From: Adlercreutzia muris
GTDB taxonomy: Bacteria > Actinomycetota > Coriobacteriia > Coriobacteriales > Eggerthellaceae
NCBI RefSeq assembly: GCF_008831045.1
Contig: NZ_WAJS01000009.1
Location: 26,032 to 90,031, forward strand
Direction of reading: 5' to 3'
Length of the DNA stretch: 64,000 nucleotides
The position numbers and the translations under genes were made by a program. This document shows positions 1-7,550 of this stretch, one piece after another. Each line of letters opens with the position of its first letter. Position 1 is the first letter of the stretch. The notes under the pieces were generated by a model that did no database searches, was not told where the DNA came from, and worked only from the letters and a program-made list of their open reading frames with translations.

Positions 1-348
1 GATGAGGTCGCAGTTCAGGCCGAGCAGGCCGCCGATGCCCCGGGCGATGCGGCTCACGAGCTGCACGTGGAGCCCGCGGCGGCTGATCTCGTCGTTCTCG
101 GTGAACGAGAACACCTGGGTCTTGTCGGCGTAGCGGTTGTAGGCCGGGATGTTCAGCACCTTCTCGATGTCGCGCACGAAGGCGGGGCGGGTGAGGGTTG
201 CGGCATCGTGGGGGAGGTCGCGTCGGCGCACCACTGCCTCGTCGGGGAAGCGCCAGGGGGATACCGCCCCGGTGGCGCGGTCCTCGCGGATGGCCGCTTC
301 CACAAGGGGGTCCAGGGTCAGATAGGGAGTGGCATTCGTCGCTGTCAC
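1..348 (-). CDS. dGTPase-like HD-domain protein, 5' part only
   Basis: Only the first 116 codons are present; the gene runs off the left edge. The translation has a conserved order seen near the start of deoxyguanosinetriphosphate triphosphohydrolases: RPAFVRDIEKVLNIP, then NRYADKTQVF, then a His-containing segment GLHVQLVSRIARGI and LLGLNCDL. Family enzymes hydrolyse dGTP to deoxyguanosine and triphosphate. The His in GLHVQL would be the first HD-domain metal ligand. The usual RTRLTH block is replaced by SRRGLH, so the match is to a divergent member. The start is a GTG at 346-348, because the nearby ATG is out of frame; the ribosome site is weak. It is divergent from dnaG, a pairing common in bacteria. 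Substrate is inferred, not shown. Confidence 0.72.
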   Translation of the reverse strand, partial: MTATNATPYLTLDPLVEAAIREDRATGAVSPWRFPDEAVVRRRDLPHDAATLTRPAFVRDIEKVLNIPAYNRYADKTQVFSFTENDEISRRGLHVQLVSRIARGIGGLLGLNCDLI

Positions 349-396
349 GGTCGCTCGCTTTCTCGTCGCTGATTTCGGCCTATTGTAGGCTCTGAA

Positions 397-425
397 ACAT
401 TTGTTTGCGGCGACGGTGCTATACT
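397..425 (+). promoter_or_regulatory. Probable dnaG promoter
   Basis: A good -10 hexamer, TATACT, lies at 420-425 in the gap between the divergent dGTPase-like gene and dnaG. The best -35 at 17-bp spacing is ACATTT (397-402); TTGTTT at 401-406 would be only 13 bp away. Start of transcription would be near 432, giving a leader of about 80 nt. Confidence 0.4.
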
Positions 426-512
426 TCACAGGAAAAAGAGCAGCGGGACGGTGCGCGCGGGGCCCGGCAGGGCCTCGGCGCGGGCGTCCCCGAGAAACGG
501 GAAGGGCGGGCC

Positions 513-2387
513 GTGGCGGGCATTAGCGACGAGGACATTCAGAAGGTGCGCGACGCCAGCGACGTGGTGGCCGTCATCGGGGAGCGGGTGCCCGTGAAGC
601 AGCGCGGCCGCGACTTCTGGTGCTGCTGTCCCCTGCACCAGGAGAAGACCCCCTCGTTCAAGATCGACCCATCCACCCAGTTGTGGCACTGCTTCGGCTG
701 CGGCGAGGGGGGCGACGTGTTCTCCTTCATCATGAAGACCGAGGATCTGAGCTTCCCCGAGGCCGTGCGCCGCCTGGCCGAGCGGGCCCACATCGACATC
801 GTGGAGACGGGCGGCCGCGGCTCCATTCCGGCGAGCCGCAAGGCGCGCCTGAAGGAGGTGTGCGCCCGTACGGCGGAGTTCTACCACACCCAGCTCATGC
901 GCGGACGCGGCCCCGAGGCCGACGCGGCCCGGGCCTACCTGGGCGGCCGAGGCTTTGGAGGCAAGGTGCCCGACACCTGGTGCCTCGGCTTCGCCCCGGG
1001 TCGCGGCGCCCTGGTGCGCCACCTGTCGTCGCTGGGCTTTACGGGGGAGGACCTGGTGGCCGCCAACGTGGCGGTGGAGCGGGGCGGGCAGCTGCGCGAC
1101 CGCTTCTACAATCGGGTGATGTTCCCCATCTTCGATGTGGCCGGCGACTGCATCGCCTTCGGGGGCCGCGTTATCGGCTCCGGCGAGCCGAAGTACCTGA
1201 ACTCCGGGGAGACGCCCCTGTTCCACAAGTCCCAGGTGCTCTACGGCCTCGACCACGCCAAGGGGGCCATGACCGCCACGGGCACCGCCATCGTGGTGGA
1301 GGGCTACACTGACGTCATCGCCCTGTCCGAGGCCGGCATCGCCAATGTGGTGGCCACCCTGGGCACCGCGCTGACCATGCGCCACATCCGGGTGCTCTCG
1401 CGCCACGCCTCCAAGCGCATCGTCTACCTGTTCGACGGCGATGCCGCCGGGCAAAAGGCCGCCGATCGGGCCCTGGCGTTCATCGACAGGTCCATGACGC
1501 CCGAGGCGGGGCGCTCCCAGGTGGAGCTCGTGGCCGTGACGCTGCCGGACAATTTGGATCCGGCGGAGTTCGTGCAGGCCCGGGGCGCCGATGCCCTGCG
1601 GGCGCTGCTCGACGACGCCATGCCCCTGTTGGAGTACGGCATCGAGCGGCGCCTGGCCGGGTTCAACTTGGACGCGCCGGCCGAGCGGGACCGGGCCCTT
1701 CGGGAGTGCCTGGGGCTTCTGGCCCCCATCAAGGAGTCGCTCGTGGCCAAGGACTACGCCGTGCGCATCTGGTCGACGCTGCGGGCCCACGGCCGCCTCG
1801 GCATCGAGGAGAGCGACGTGCTGAACTTGCTGGCAGCCCTGGAGCCGTCCCGCGGCGCCGAGCGCGAGGGCGGCCCCGGCGCCGCCGCGGGGACGCCGCC
1901 CTCGGCCGCTCCGCGCCGGGCGCTCTCCCGGGCCGAGCTCAACCGCTTGCGCTTCGAGAGGGAGTTCCTGAGCCTGGCGGCCCAGAACCCTCTCGTGGGG
2001 CTCGCCCACGCCGACGCTCTGGCCCAGATCCAGTGGCGGGAGGACGTGCACCGGGTGCTGGCCGAATCCATCCTGGCCACCTTGGCCGAGAACCCCGCCG
2101 CCTCTCCGGCCGATGTGGTGGCCCGGGCCACAGTGGCCACGCCCCATGCGGGCCGCGTGCTCACGGGCGGCACCAGCCAGGCGGGGGAGCCGGCGGCCGT
2201 GGGGGCCTATCTGGCTGAGGAGCTGGCCCTGGACGATGCCGAGGAGGCCATCGGCTCGCTCACGGCCCAGCTGAACGCCGGGGTGTCAGCCGAGGAGGCC
2301 GAGCTGCTCCACGCCGCGGTCACCACGTTGCAGATGGACGTGGCAGCCCGACGGCTCGCCCACCGCACCCTGCCCTCGGCTCCCTAG
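513..2387 (+). CDS. dnaG: DNA primase
   Basis: Makes RNA primers for the replication fork with DnaB helicase. The 624-residue product is of normal length for the family. A CHC2 zinc ribbon is visible at about residues 37-63 (CCPLHQEK, then WHCFGCGEGG). The catalytic TOPRIM domain follows, with the acidic motif VVEGYTDV and YLFDGDAAG. A C-terminal helicase-interacting region (from about residue 450) is preceded by a Gly/Ala/Pro-rich linker. I chose the GTG at 513 (VAGISDEDI) because homologues begin just before the ISDEDI helix; the frame is open 36 codons further upstream but that stretch is Arg/Gly-rich and overlaps the promoter. Downstream is def, not rpoD, so this is not the classical rpsU-dnaG-rpoD operon. 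Confidence 0.96.
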   Translation: MAGISDEDIQKVRDASDVVAVIGERVPVKQRGRDFWCCCPLHQEKTPSFKIDPSTQLWHCFGCGEGGDVFSFIMKTEDLSFPEAVRRLAERAHIDIVETGGRGSIPASRKARLKEVCARTAEFYHTQLMRGRGPEADAARAYLGGRGFGGKVPDTWCLGFAPGRGALVRHLSSLGFTGEDLVAANVAVERGGQLRDRFYNRVMFPIFDVAGDCIAFGGRVIGSGEPKYLNSGETPLFHKSQVLYGLDHAKGAMTATGTAIVVEGYTDVIALSEAGIANVVATLGTALTMRHIRVLSRHASKRIVYLFDGDAAGQKAADRALAFIDRSMTPEAGRSQVELVAVTLPDNLDPAEFVQARGADALRALLDDAMPLLEYGIERRLAGFNLDAPAERDRALRECLGLLAPIKESLVAKDYAVRIWSTLRAHGRLGIEESDVLNLLAALEPSRGAEREGGPGAAAGTPPSAAPRRALSRAELNRLRFEREFLSLAAQNPLVGLAHADALAQIQWREDVHRVLAESILATLAENPAASPADVVARATVATPHAGRVLTGGTSQAGEPAAVGAYLAEELALDDAEEAIGSLTAQLNAGVSAEEAELLHAAVTTLQMDVAARRLAHRTLPSAP

Positions 2388-2480
2388 GGCGCCGTCGGGC
2401 GTTCCTCGGCTTCCGTAGATTTCGCGGGCGCTCTGGACGGCGCAGGCGCGGAGGTTCACAATAAGTTAGTTAACCCATGC

Positions 2481-2518
2481 CCGCGCGGCGGGCCGGCATT
2501 GCTCGGCCCGCCGCGCGG
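2481..2518. repeat. Perfect 15-bp inverted repeat just upstream of def
   Basis: Arms 2481-2495 and 2504-2518 are perfect reverse complements (all G/C) around the 8-nt loop GCATTGCT. The downstream base is A-rich (AAGAGAAAAGG), not a T tract, so it is not an intrinsic terminator on the plus strand. It ends 5 nt before the def ribosome site (2524-2530), so in an mRNA it would sit directly against the translation start. Confidence 0.8.
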
Positions 2519-2536
2519 AAGAGAAAAGGAACTGCT

Positions 2537-3079
2537 GTGCTGCCCATCGTCATCGCCCCCGATCCGCTGCTCGCCACCGTGTGCGAGCCGTGCGATTTGT
2601 CCGACAAATCCCTCAAGCGCCTCTCCAAGCAGATGGCCCACGCCATGTACAAGAACTACGGCTGCGGTATCGCCGCGCCCCAGGTGGGCATTACCAAGCG
2701 CCTTGTTGTCATCGATGTGGACTGGGACGGCGAGAAGGGGGAGAAGAACCCCATCGTGCTCGTAAACCCCGAGATCGTGGAGCTCGCCGGCGAACCGGAG
2801 GAGGGCGGCGAGGGCTGCCTGTCGTGCCCCGGCGTCACCGTGCCGGTGAAGCGTCAGCCCTGGGCGCGCGTGCAGTACTACGATCTGGACGGCGAGCTGT
2901 GGGAGATCGAGGGCGACGGCCTGCTCGGTCGCTGCCTGCAGCACGAGATCGATCACTTGAACGGCCGCACCCTCTTCGAGAGCTGCGATCCGGTGACCCG
3001 CATCGAGGCGCTGCGGGCCTACGACGAGGCCAAGGCCGCCGGCGCGCGACCCGGCGACACCGACATCGAGGTGAAGTAG
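2537..3079 (+). CDS. def: Peptide deformylase
   Basis: Removes the formyl group from the N-terminal methionine of new proteins at the ribosome. All three family motifs are present: GCGIAAPQVG (motif 1), EGCLSCPG with the metal-binding Cys (motif 2) and QHEIDHLNG with the two His ligands and catalytic Glu (motif 3). The product is 180 residues. The GTG at 2537 is chosen because AAAGGA (2525-2530) lies 6 nt upstream and homologues begin at this point; the open frame from 2477 would be translated through the GC hairpin. It is followed one base later by fmt, the enzyme that adds the formyl group to initiator tRNA, so the operon holds both halves of the formylation cycle. Confidence 0.96.
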   Translation: MLPIVIAPDPLLATVCEPCDLSDKSLKRLSKQMAHAMYKNYGCGIAAPQVGITKRLVVIDVDWDGEKGEKNPIVLVNPEIVELAGEPEEGGEGCLSCPGVTVPVKRQPWARVQYYDLDGELWEIEGDGLLGRCLQHEIDHLNGRTLFESCDPVTRIEALRAYDEAKAAGARPGDTDIEVK

Positions 3080-3080
3080 G

Positions 3081-4016
3081 GTGCGCGTCGTCTACATGGG
3101 CACGCCGACCTTCGCCGCCGCCATCCTGGAGCAGCTCATTCCCCACCATGAGGTGGTGGCCGTCTACACCCGTCCCGATGCCGTGCGCGGCCGGGGCAGT
3201 GCGCCGGTGGCCTCTCCCGTGAAGGAGGTGGCCCTGACCGCCGGCATTCCCGTGCGCACCCCCCGCACTCTGCGGGACGCCTCCGAGCAGGCGGCCCTGG
3301 CCGCGCTTGCCCCCGACGTCATCTGCGTGGCCGCCTACGGGGCCATCCTGCCGCCGGAGGTGCTGGCCATCCCGGCCCACGGCTGTCTGAACGTCCACGG
3401 TTCCCTTCTGCCTCGCTGGCGCGGGGCGGCCCCCATCGAGCGGGCCATCCTGGCCGGCGATGAGGAGGTGGGCGTGTGCATCATGGCCATGGAGGAGGGG
3501 CTCGACACCGGCGACTACTGCGTGTGCCGCTCCATTCCCGCGGCTGGGGCCACGACGGAAAGCCTCACGGCCGACCTGGCCGATCTGGGGGCGAGCGCGC
3601 TTCTGGCGGCGCTGACCCAGGTGGAGGCCGGGCGCGTGGCCTGGGTGGCCCAGGACGAGGCCGCAGTCACCTACGCGGAGAAGATCGCGAAGGGGGAGCT
3701 GAACCTTGATCCTGCCGAGGACGCCGTGACGAACGATCGCCGCGTGCGGGCTTCGAGCGCGGCCCATCCGGCCCGCTGCATTCTGGGGGCGCGGGCGGCC
3801 ACGGTGCTACGCGCCCGGGTGGCCGACGACGCCCCGGTTGCCCTGGTCCCCGGCCAGGCCATGCTCGCCGACAAGCGCCTGTACCTCGGCTGCATCGAGG
3901 GCATCCTGGAAGTAATCGAAGTGAAACCGGACGGGAAGCGCGCCATGGAGGCGCGCGCTTTCGCCGCCGGCGTCCCCGCACTGCGGGGCGAGGAAGGAAC
4001 TTGGTCCCGTGCATAA
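3081..4016 (+). CDS. fmt: Methionyl-tRNA formyltransferase
   Basis: Transfers a formyl group from 10-formyl-THF to initiator Met-tRNA in the cytoplasm. The 311-residue protein shows the N-terminal Rossmann core (VVYMGTPTFAAAIL) and the formyltransferase signature around residues 105-125 (NVHGSLLPRWRGAAPI), containing the catalytic Asn-His pair. A C-terminal tRNA-binding domain follows. The GTG start at 3081 is one base after the def stop. The 3' end overlaps the next gene by 8 nt, implying translational coupling in def-fmt-rsmB. Confidence 0.95.
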   Translation: MRVVYMGTPTFAAAILEQLIPHHEVVAVYTRPDAVRGRGSAPVASPVKEVALTAGIPVRTPRTLRDASEQAALAALAPDVICVAAYGAILPPEVLAIPAHGCLNVHGSLLPRWRGAAPIERAILAGDEEVGVCIMAMEEGLDTGDYCVCRSIPAAGATTESLTADLADLGASALLAALTQVEAGRVAWVAQDEAAVTYAEKIAKGELNLDPAEDAVTNDRRVRASSAAHPARCILGARAATVLRARVADDAPVALVPGQAMLADKRLYLGCIEGILEVIEVKPDGKRAMEARAFAAGVPALRGEEGTWSRA

Positions 4017-6108
4017 CGACAATCACTCTCAGAATCAGCGCCGCTCTTCCGACCGGCCGTCCTCGGACGGCCATCGCGGGGCCCGCTCTGGCGGCCCGGG
4101 CGGCAACGGCTATCGGGGCCGCGACGACCGCGGCCCGCGCGAGGACCATGGGGGTCGTGGAGGCGACCGCTCCCGTGACGACCGCGGTCCGCGCAAGGAT
4201 TTCGGATCCCGGGACGGCCAGGGCGGCCGTAATGGGAAACCCGGCGGCTTCCGCAAGGGCGGCAAGCCTGGTGGATACCAGGGCGGCAAGTCCGGGGGGT
4301 ACCGCAAGGACGACCGCGGGCCTCGCGGCGGCAAGTCCTTCGAGCGGAAGCGCGGCGAGGGCGACCGCTCCCAGGGCGATGGCGACGAGCGCCGGGATTT
4401 CCGCGAGCCCCGCAAGGACTTCCGTGATCGCGGCGACGGCCCGCGCGGGCCGCGCCGAGACTTCTCGGACCGCCGTGAGAGCGGCCCTCGCGATGATCGC
4501 GGGCCCCGCAAGGACTTCCACCCTCGGGACGATCAGCCCCGCGGCCCACGGCGCGACAGCCGCGGCAGTGGTCATCCGCGCGAGGTGTTCGTGGATGGCA
4601 AGCTCATGGCCGCCCCCGATCAGGGTGATGGGCGCGACCGGGGTCGCGGACGCGACTTCGGCGGCCGCGGCGATCGCCCGCGGGACGGCCGGCCCCCGCG
4701 CCGCGACGACGGCGCTCGGGCCAAGCGGCCGAACAGCCACCATGCCACCTCGGCCCGGGAGCTGGCTCTCTCGGCCCTGCATCAGCTGCGGGAGCGCGAT
4801 GCCTTCGCCCAGGATATCATCGCCAAGACCATTGACAAATCGAGGCTGTCTCGGGAGGACCGCGCCTTCGCCACGCGCCTTGTGCTGGGCGTGACGAGCA
4901 CCCGCGGCACCCTGGAAGACGTCATCGACGGTTGCATGGACTCGCCCGATGATGCCGCTCCGGCCGTGCGCGACGCCCTGGCCCTTTCGGCCTACGAGAT
5001 CATCTTCCTGCAGAAGAGCCCGCACGCGGCTGTGGACCAGGGCGTGGAGCTCGTGAAGACGGTGGCCCCGCGGGCCGGCGGCCTGGCCAACGCCGTGCTG
5101 CGCCGCGTGGTGCGGGCCAAGGAGCATTTCCCCTTCGGCGACCCGCGCACCGACATCGCCGCCTACGCCCGCCTCCACGGGTTCCCCGTATGGCTCGCCG
5201 AGCGGCTCATCGCCGAGCTGGGTCCCGAGGGTGCCCGCGACTTCATGGTGGCCTCCAACGAGCCCGCTCCGGTGTTCGTCTCGGTCAACGCCGTGAAGGC
5301 CTCTGAGGACGAGGTGGTCTCCGTGCTGGCCGCGGCCCACGGCGATCCGACCCCGGTGACGGTGGCCGGCCGCCCCGTTCCCGGCTGTTACCGGGTGTCA
5401 TCCGGTGTGCCCCTGCTCGACGGGCGCGTGCGCCGCATGTTCAGCCAGGGGCTGCTGCTCGTCTCCGACGCCACGTCCCAGGCCGTGGCGAGCCTCGTGG
5501 TGGGCGATGAGGCCCCCGCTTCCTTCCTGGAGATCGGGGCCGGCCGCGCCACGAAGACCATTCTCGACCAGAGCTGCGCCTACCGCCGCTTCGGCAGGCA
5601 GATCAGCGACTACGTGACCGTGGACGTGCACGCCTTCAAGACCCGGCTCCTCCAGGAGCGCGCCGAGCTGTACGGCGTCACGGTGACCGAGCCCATCATC
5701 GGCGATGCCACCGACCTGGACGCGCTGGTGGGCGAGCGCACCTTCGACCGTGTGTTCATTGACGCGCCCTGCTCCGGCCTGGGCACCCTGCGCCGCCACG
5801 CCGACATCCGCTGGCGCCTGCGACCCGAGACCATCGACGAGTCGGCCGACCTGGATGCGCACCTACTCGCCAGCGCCGCGGCCCACGTGGCTCCCGGCGG
5901 CATCCTGGCCTACGCCACCTGCACCATCACCCATGAGGAGAACGCCGACGCCGTGGATCAGTTCCTCGCCACGGAGCCCGGCTCCGCCTTCGAGGTGATT
6001 CCCTACGAGAACCCCGAGCTCGGCGTCGAGCGCCCCTTCTTCTCCATCCCCCTGGAGCCCGGCGGTCCCGACGCCCACTTCTTGGCCCTTCTGAGGAAGA
6101 AGGCCTGA
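4009..6108 (+). CDS. rsmB: RsmB-like 16S rRNA cytosine-C5 methyltransferase with long RG/DR-rich N-terminal tail
   Basis: Predicted to methylate 16S rRNA C967 using S-adenosylmethionine. The 699 residues divide into a low-complexity tail (1-243) built from Arg, Gly, Asp and Lys (repeats such as DDRGPRKDF), a NusB-like RNA-binding domain (about 246-375), and the methyltransferase domain. The two cysteines needed for catalysis and release are present: DAPCSG (C588) and YATC (C638). SAM motif I is divergent: FLEIGAGRATKT at about 506-517 instead of the usual CAAPGGKT type. The GTG start at 4009 has AGGAAGGAAC upstream and overlaps fmt by 8 nt. Family length is usually 430-480 residues; the excess is the tail. 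Function is secure at family level; exact target is inferred from def-fmt-rsmB order. Confidence 0.87.
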   Translation: MHNDNHSQNQRRSSDRPSSDGHRGARSGGPGGNGYRGRDDRGPREDHGGRGGDRSRDDRGPRKDFGSRDGQGGRNGKPGGFRKGGKPGGYQGGKSGGYRKDDRGPRGGKSFERKRGEGDRSQGDGDERRDFREPRKDFRDRGDGPRGPRRDFSDRRESGPRDDRGPRKDFHPRDDQPRGPRRDSRGSGHPREVFVDGKLMAAPDQGDGRDRGRGRDFGGRGDRPRDGRPPRRDDGARAKRPNSHHATSARELALSALHQLRERDAFAQDIIAKTIDKSRLSREDRAFATRLVLGVTSTRGTLEDVIDGCMDSPDDAAPAVRDALALSAYEIIFLQKSPHAAVDQGVELVKTVAPRAGGLANAVLRRVVRAKEHFPFGDPRTDIAAYARLHGFPVWLAERLIAELGPEGARDFMVASNEPAPVFVSVNAVKASEDEVVSVLAAAHGDPTPVTVAGRPVPGCYRVSSGVPLLDGRVRRMFSQGLLLVSDATSQAVASLVVGDEAPASFLEIGAGRATKTILDQSCAYRRFGRQISDYVTVDVHAFKTRLLQERAELYGVTVTEPIIGDATDLDALVGERTFDRVFIDAPCSGLGTLRRHADIRWRLRPETIDESADLDAHLLASAAAHVAPGGILAYATCTITHEENADAVDQFLATEPGSAFEVIPYENPELGVERPFFSIPLEPGGPDAHFLALLRKKA

Positions 6109-6129
6109 GGATTTCTCAGCTACGGTCTC

Positions 6130-6162
6130 AAGGCGGCCACCCCGAAGGGTGGCCGCCTTTGC
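6130..6162 (+). terminator. Intrinsic terminator of def-fmt-rsmB
   Basis: A perfect 13-bp stem (6130-6142 with 6147-6159) closes a CGAA tetraloop and ends in CCTTTG. The T tract is short but the stem is very stable, and it lies 21 nt past the rsmB stop. Confidence 0.85.
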
Positions 6163-6228
6163 GATGCGGTTCCACCGGGAGCTCCCGGCTTCTCGGCGGC
6201 TTCTCTTCCAAGATGAAAAGCGGAAAAT

Positions 6229-6347
6229 GCGACAAATTAACCAATCGGGCGACATTTGACGGATCGAAGTAAGCCTATGTGCGACAAATAAGACGATTGG
6301 GCGACATTTCGCGGCATGTGATGTCGCCCAATCGGTTGATTTGTCGC
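6229..6347. repeat. Three copies of a paired GCGACA box element
   Basis: Three 26-nt units occur at 6229-6254 (+), 6281-6306 (+) and 6322-6347 (-). Each has two GCGACA boxes exactly 20 nt apart, start to start. Between them is a conserved spacer close to AATNANNCGATTGG. Units 2 and 3 face each other and can form a 26-bp imperfect hairpin with a loop of about 15 nt; units 1 and 3 can pair in the same way. No known repeat name is recognised. Confidence 0.8.
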
Positions 6348-6350
6348 ATT

Positions 6351-6720
6351 TTCTACCCCCGAGTTAGGGCAGCGGCACCCCGCCCGACCGCAGGGCCCCC
6401 TCTCTCAGGCCAGGGTGGAGGCGCTTCGCCCTGGCCGGAGGGCCCTCCTGGCCAGAGCAGTGCCTCCCGGATCGGGCAGCGGCATTCGCGATTGGGTTGG
6501 AGAAGGAGCCTCAGAGGGCTGCGCGGCGGTTGCTCGTTCTGCGTGCGGACGGTCGGCGGCGCGGTTTTCGCCTGGGACATCCGGGAGCCCTGCGGAGTGG
6601 TTGCCCTTGCTTTTCGACGGCGCCTATGGCGCGGGGCCCTTCAGGGGCCTTTCGCTCGCGGCCAACCATTGGGGCGATGGCGGGTTGGCGGCAAAAACTA
6701 TGGGGTTGGTCACCGATGTT
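6351..6720. other. Non-coding stretch with no recognisable feature
   Basis: About 370 bp between the GCGACA repeats and the XRE-cupin promoter. Several overlapping short open frames exist here, but none has a credible ribosome site, recognisable motif or homology-like pattern. Base composition is GC-rich like the flanks. I see no RNA gene. Confidence 0.5.
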
Positions 6721-6729
6721 TTAACGGAT

Positions 6730-6762
6730 TTGAAACGTTGACCGTCTCGGTGTCAGTACAAT
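6730..6762 (+). promoter_or_regulatory. Possible promoter of the first XRE-cupin gene
   Basis: A -10 like hexamer TACAAT is at 6757-6762. Two -35 candidates exist, TTGAAA (6730-6735, spacing 21) and TTGACC (6738-6743, spacing 13); neither spacing is ideal, so a regulator may assist. Confidence 0.35.
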
Positions 6763-6808
6763 AGCAAGCCACATCATTCCCTATGTCCGGAAAAGGAGGT
6801 CGCAGGTC

Positions 6809-7393
6809 GTGGAGCCGAACATCAAAGAGGTGGCGGGGCGCATCCGCGCTCTGCGCGAGGACATGGACCTCACCATGCAGGAGATGGCCGAGGCCACGGG
6901 CCGCAGTGTGGCCGAGTACGCTGCCCAGGAAGCGGGCGAGGAGGATCTCTCCTTCACCTTCCTGTACAAGTGCGCCGAGAAGTTCGGCGTGGACGTCATC
7001 GAGCTGCTCACCGGCGAGAACCCCCATCTGACGGGCTATTCGCTCACCCGCGCCGGCACTGGCCTTTCCATCAAGCGCCGCGCGGGCTTCGAGTACCTGC
7101 ACAAGGCACCGCACTTCCGCCACAAGCTGGCCGAGCCCTTCGTGGTGACGGCGCCGTATCTGGAAGAGCAGCAGAACGTGCCGGTGCATCTGTCGCGCCA
7201 CGAGGGCCAGGAGCTCGACTTCATCATCTCCGGCCAGATGCGCTTCGCCTACGAGGACCACGAGGAGATTCTGAACCCCGGCGACGTGGTCATGTACGAC
7301 TCCGGCCGCGGCCACGGCATGGTGGCCACCGGAGGCGCGCCCTGTGTGTTTCTCGCCATCGTGATGAAGCCCGGCGACGAGAAGATTATCTAG
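6809..7393 (+). CDS. XRE-family regulator with C-terminal cupin sensor domain (copy 1)
   Basis: A 194-residue DNA-binding regulator. Residues about 8-62 form a helix-turn-helix of the XRE/Cro type (VAGRIRALREDMDLTMQEMA). Residues about 115-190 form a cupin-2 beta-barrel (HEGQELDFIISGQMRF, LNPGDVVMYD), a fold that commonly binds a small ligand. The GTG start at 6809 is set by an excellent AAAGGAGGT at 6792-6800. It stands immediately upstream of an acyl-CoA synthetase, and the same regulator-synthetase pair recurs at 12876-15159. Family members often control adjacent metabolic genes, so it probably regulates the synthetase or the kor operon; the ligand is unknown. Confidence 0.88.
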   Translation: MEPNIKEVAGRIRALREDMDLTMQEMAEATGRSVAEYAAQEAGEEDLSFTFLYKCAEKFGVDVIELLTGENPHLTGYSLTRAGTGLSIKRRAGFEYLHKAPHFRHKLAEPFVVTAPYLEEQQNVPVHLSRHEGQELDFIISGQMRFAYEDHEEILNPGDVVMYDSGRGHGMVATGGAPCVFLAIVMKPGDEKII

Positions 7394-7466
7394 GCGGCCC
7401 GGCTCGCCGCGGTGCACTCCGCGGCCCTGGCGTCGCCCGACTCCATGAGAGGCACCTTCGGGCGCC

Positions 7467-7522
7467 GCGACTCCGCAGCCCGGCCGCAAGGGCCCTTGCC
7501 GCGGAGTCGCCCCTGATCTTTT
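7467..7522 (+). terminator. Hairpin between XRE-cupin 1 and synthetase 1, possible terminator or attenuator
   Basis: Perfect 10-bp arms GCGACTCCGC (7467-7476) and GCGGAGTCGC (7501-7510) enclose a GC-rich 24-nt loop that can fold further. A four-T run occurs 8 nt past the stem (7519-7522). The offset makes it a weak intrinsic terminator; it may allow partial read-through into the synthetase. Confidence 0.45.
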
Positions 7523-7550
7523 CGCCCCCGACTTCACCTGAGGAACTATC

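Noticed and set aside
426..2147. Long open frame of 573 codons on the minus strand opposite dnaG.
   Set aside because: It is the antisense shadow of a GC-rich gene: no ribosome site, His/Gly/Leu-rich composition typical of reverse frames, and the plus strand encodes a full DnaG.
3667..5340. 557-codon minus-strand frame opposite fmt-rsmB.
   Set aside because: Caused by the Arg/Gly repeat tail of rsmB read backwards; the sense frame has clear domains and start signals.
6229..6347. CRISPR array reading of the GCGACA units.
   Set aside because: Only three units, one inverted, with unequal gaps and no cas genes nearby.
6279..6764. Short plus-strand frames in the gap before the XRE-cupin gene.
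   Set aside because: No ribosome site, no motif, and they cross the GCGACA repeats and the predicted promoter.
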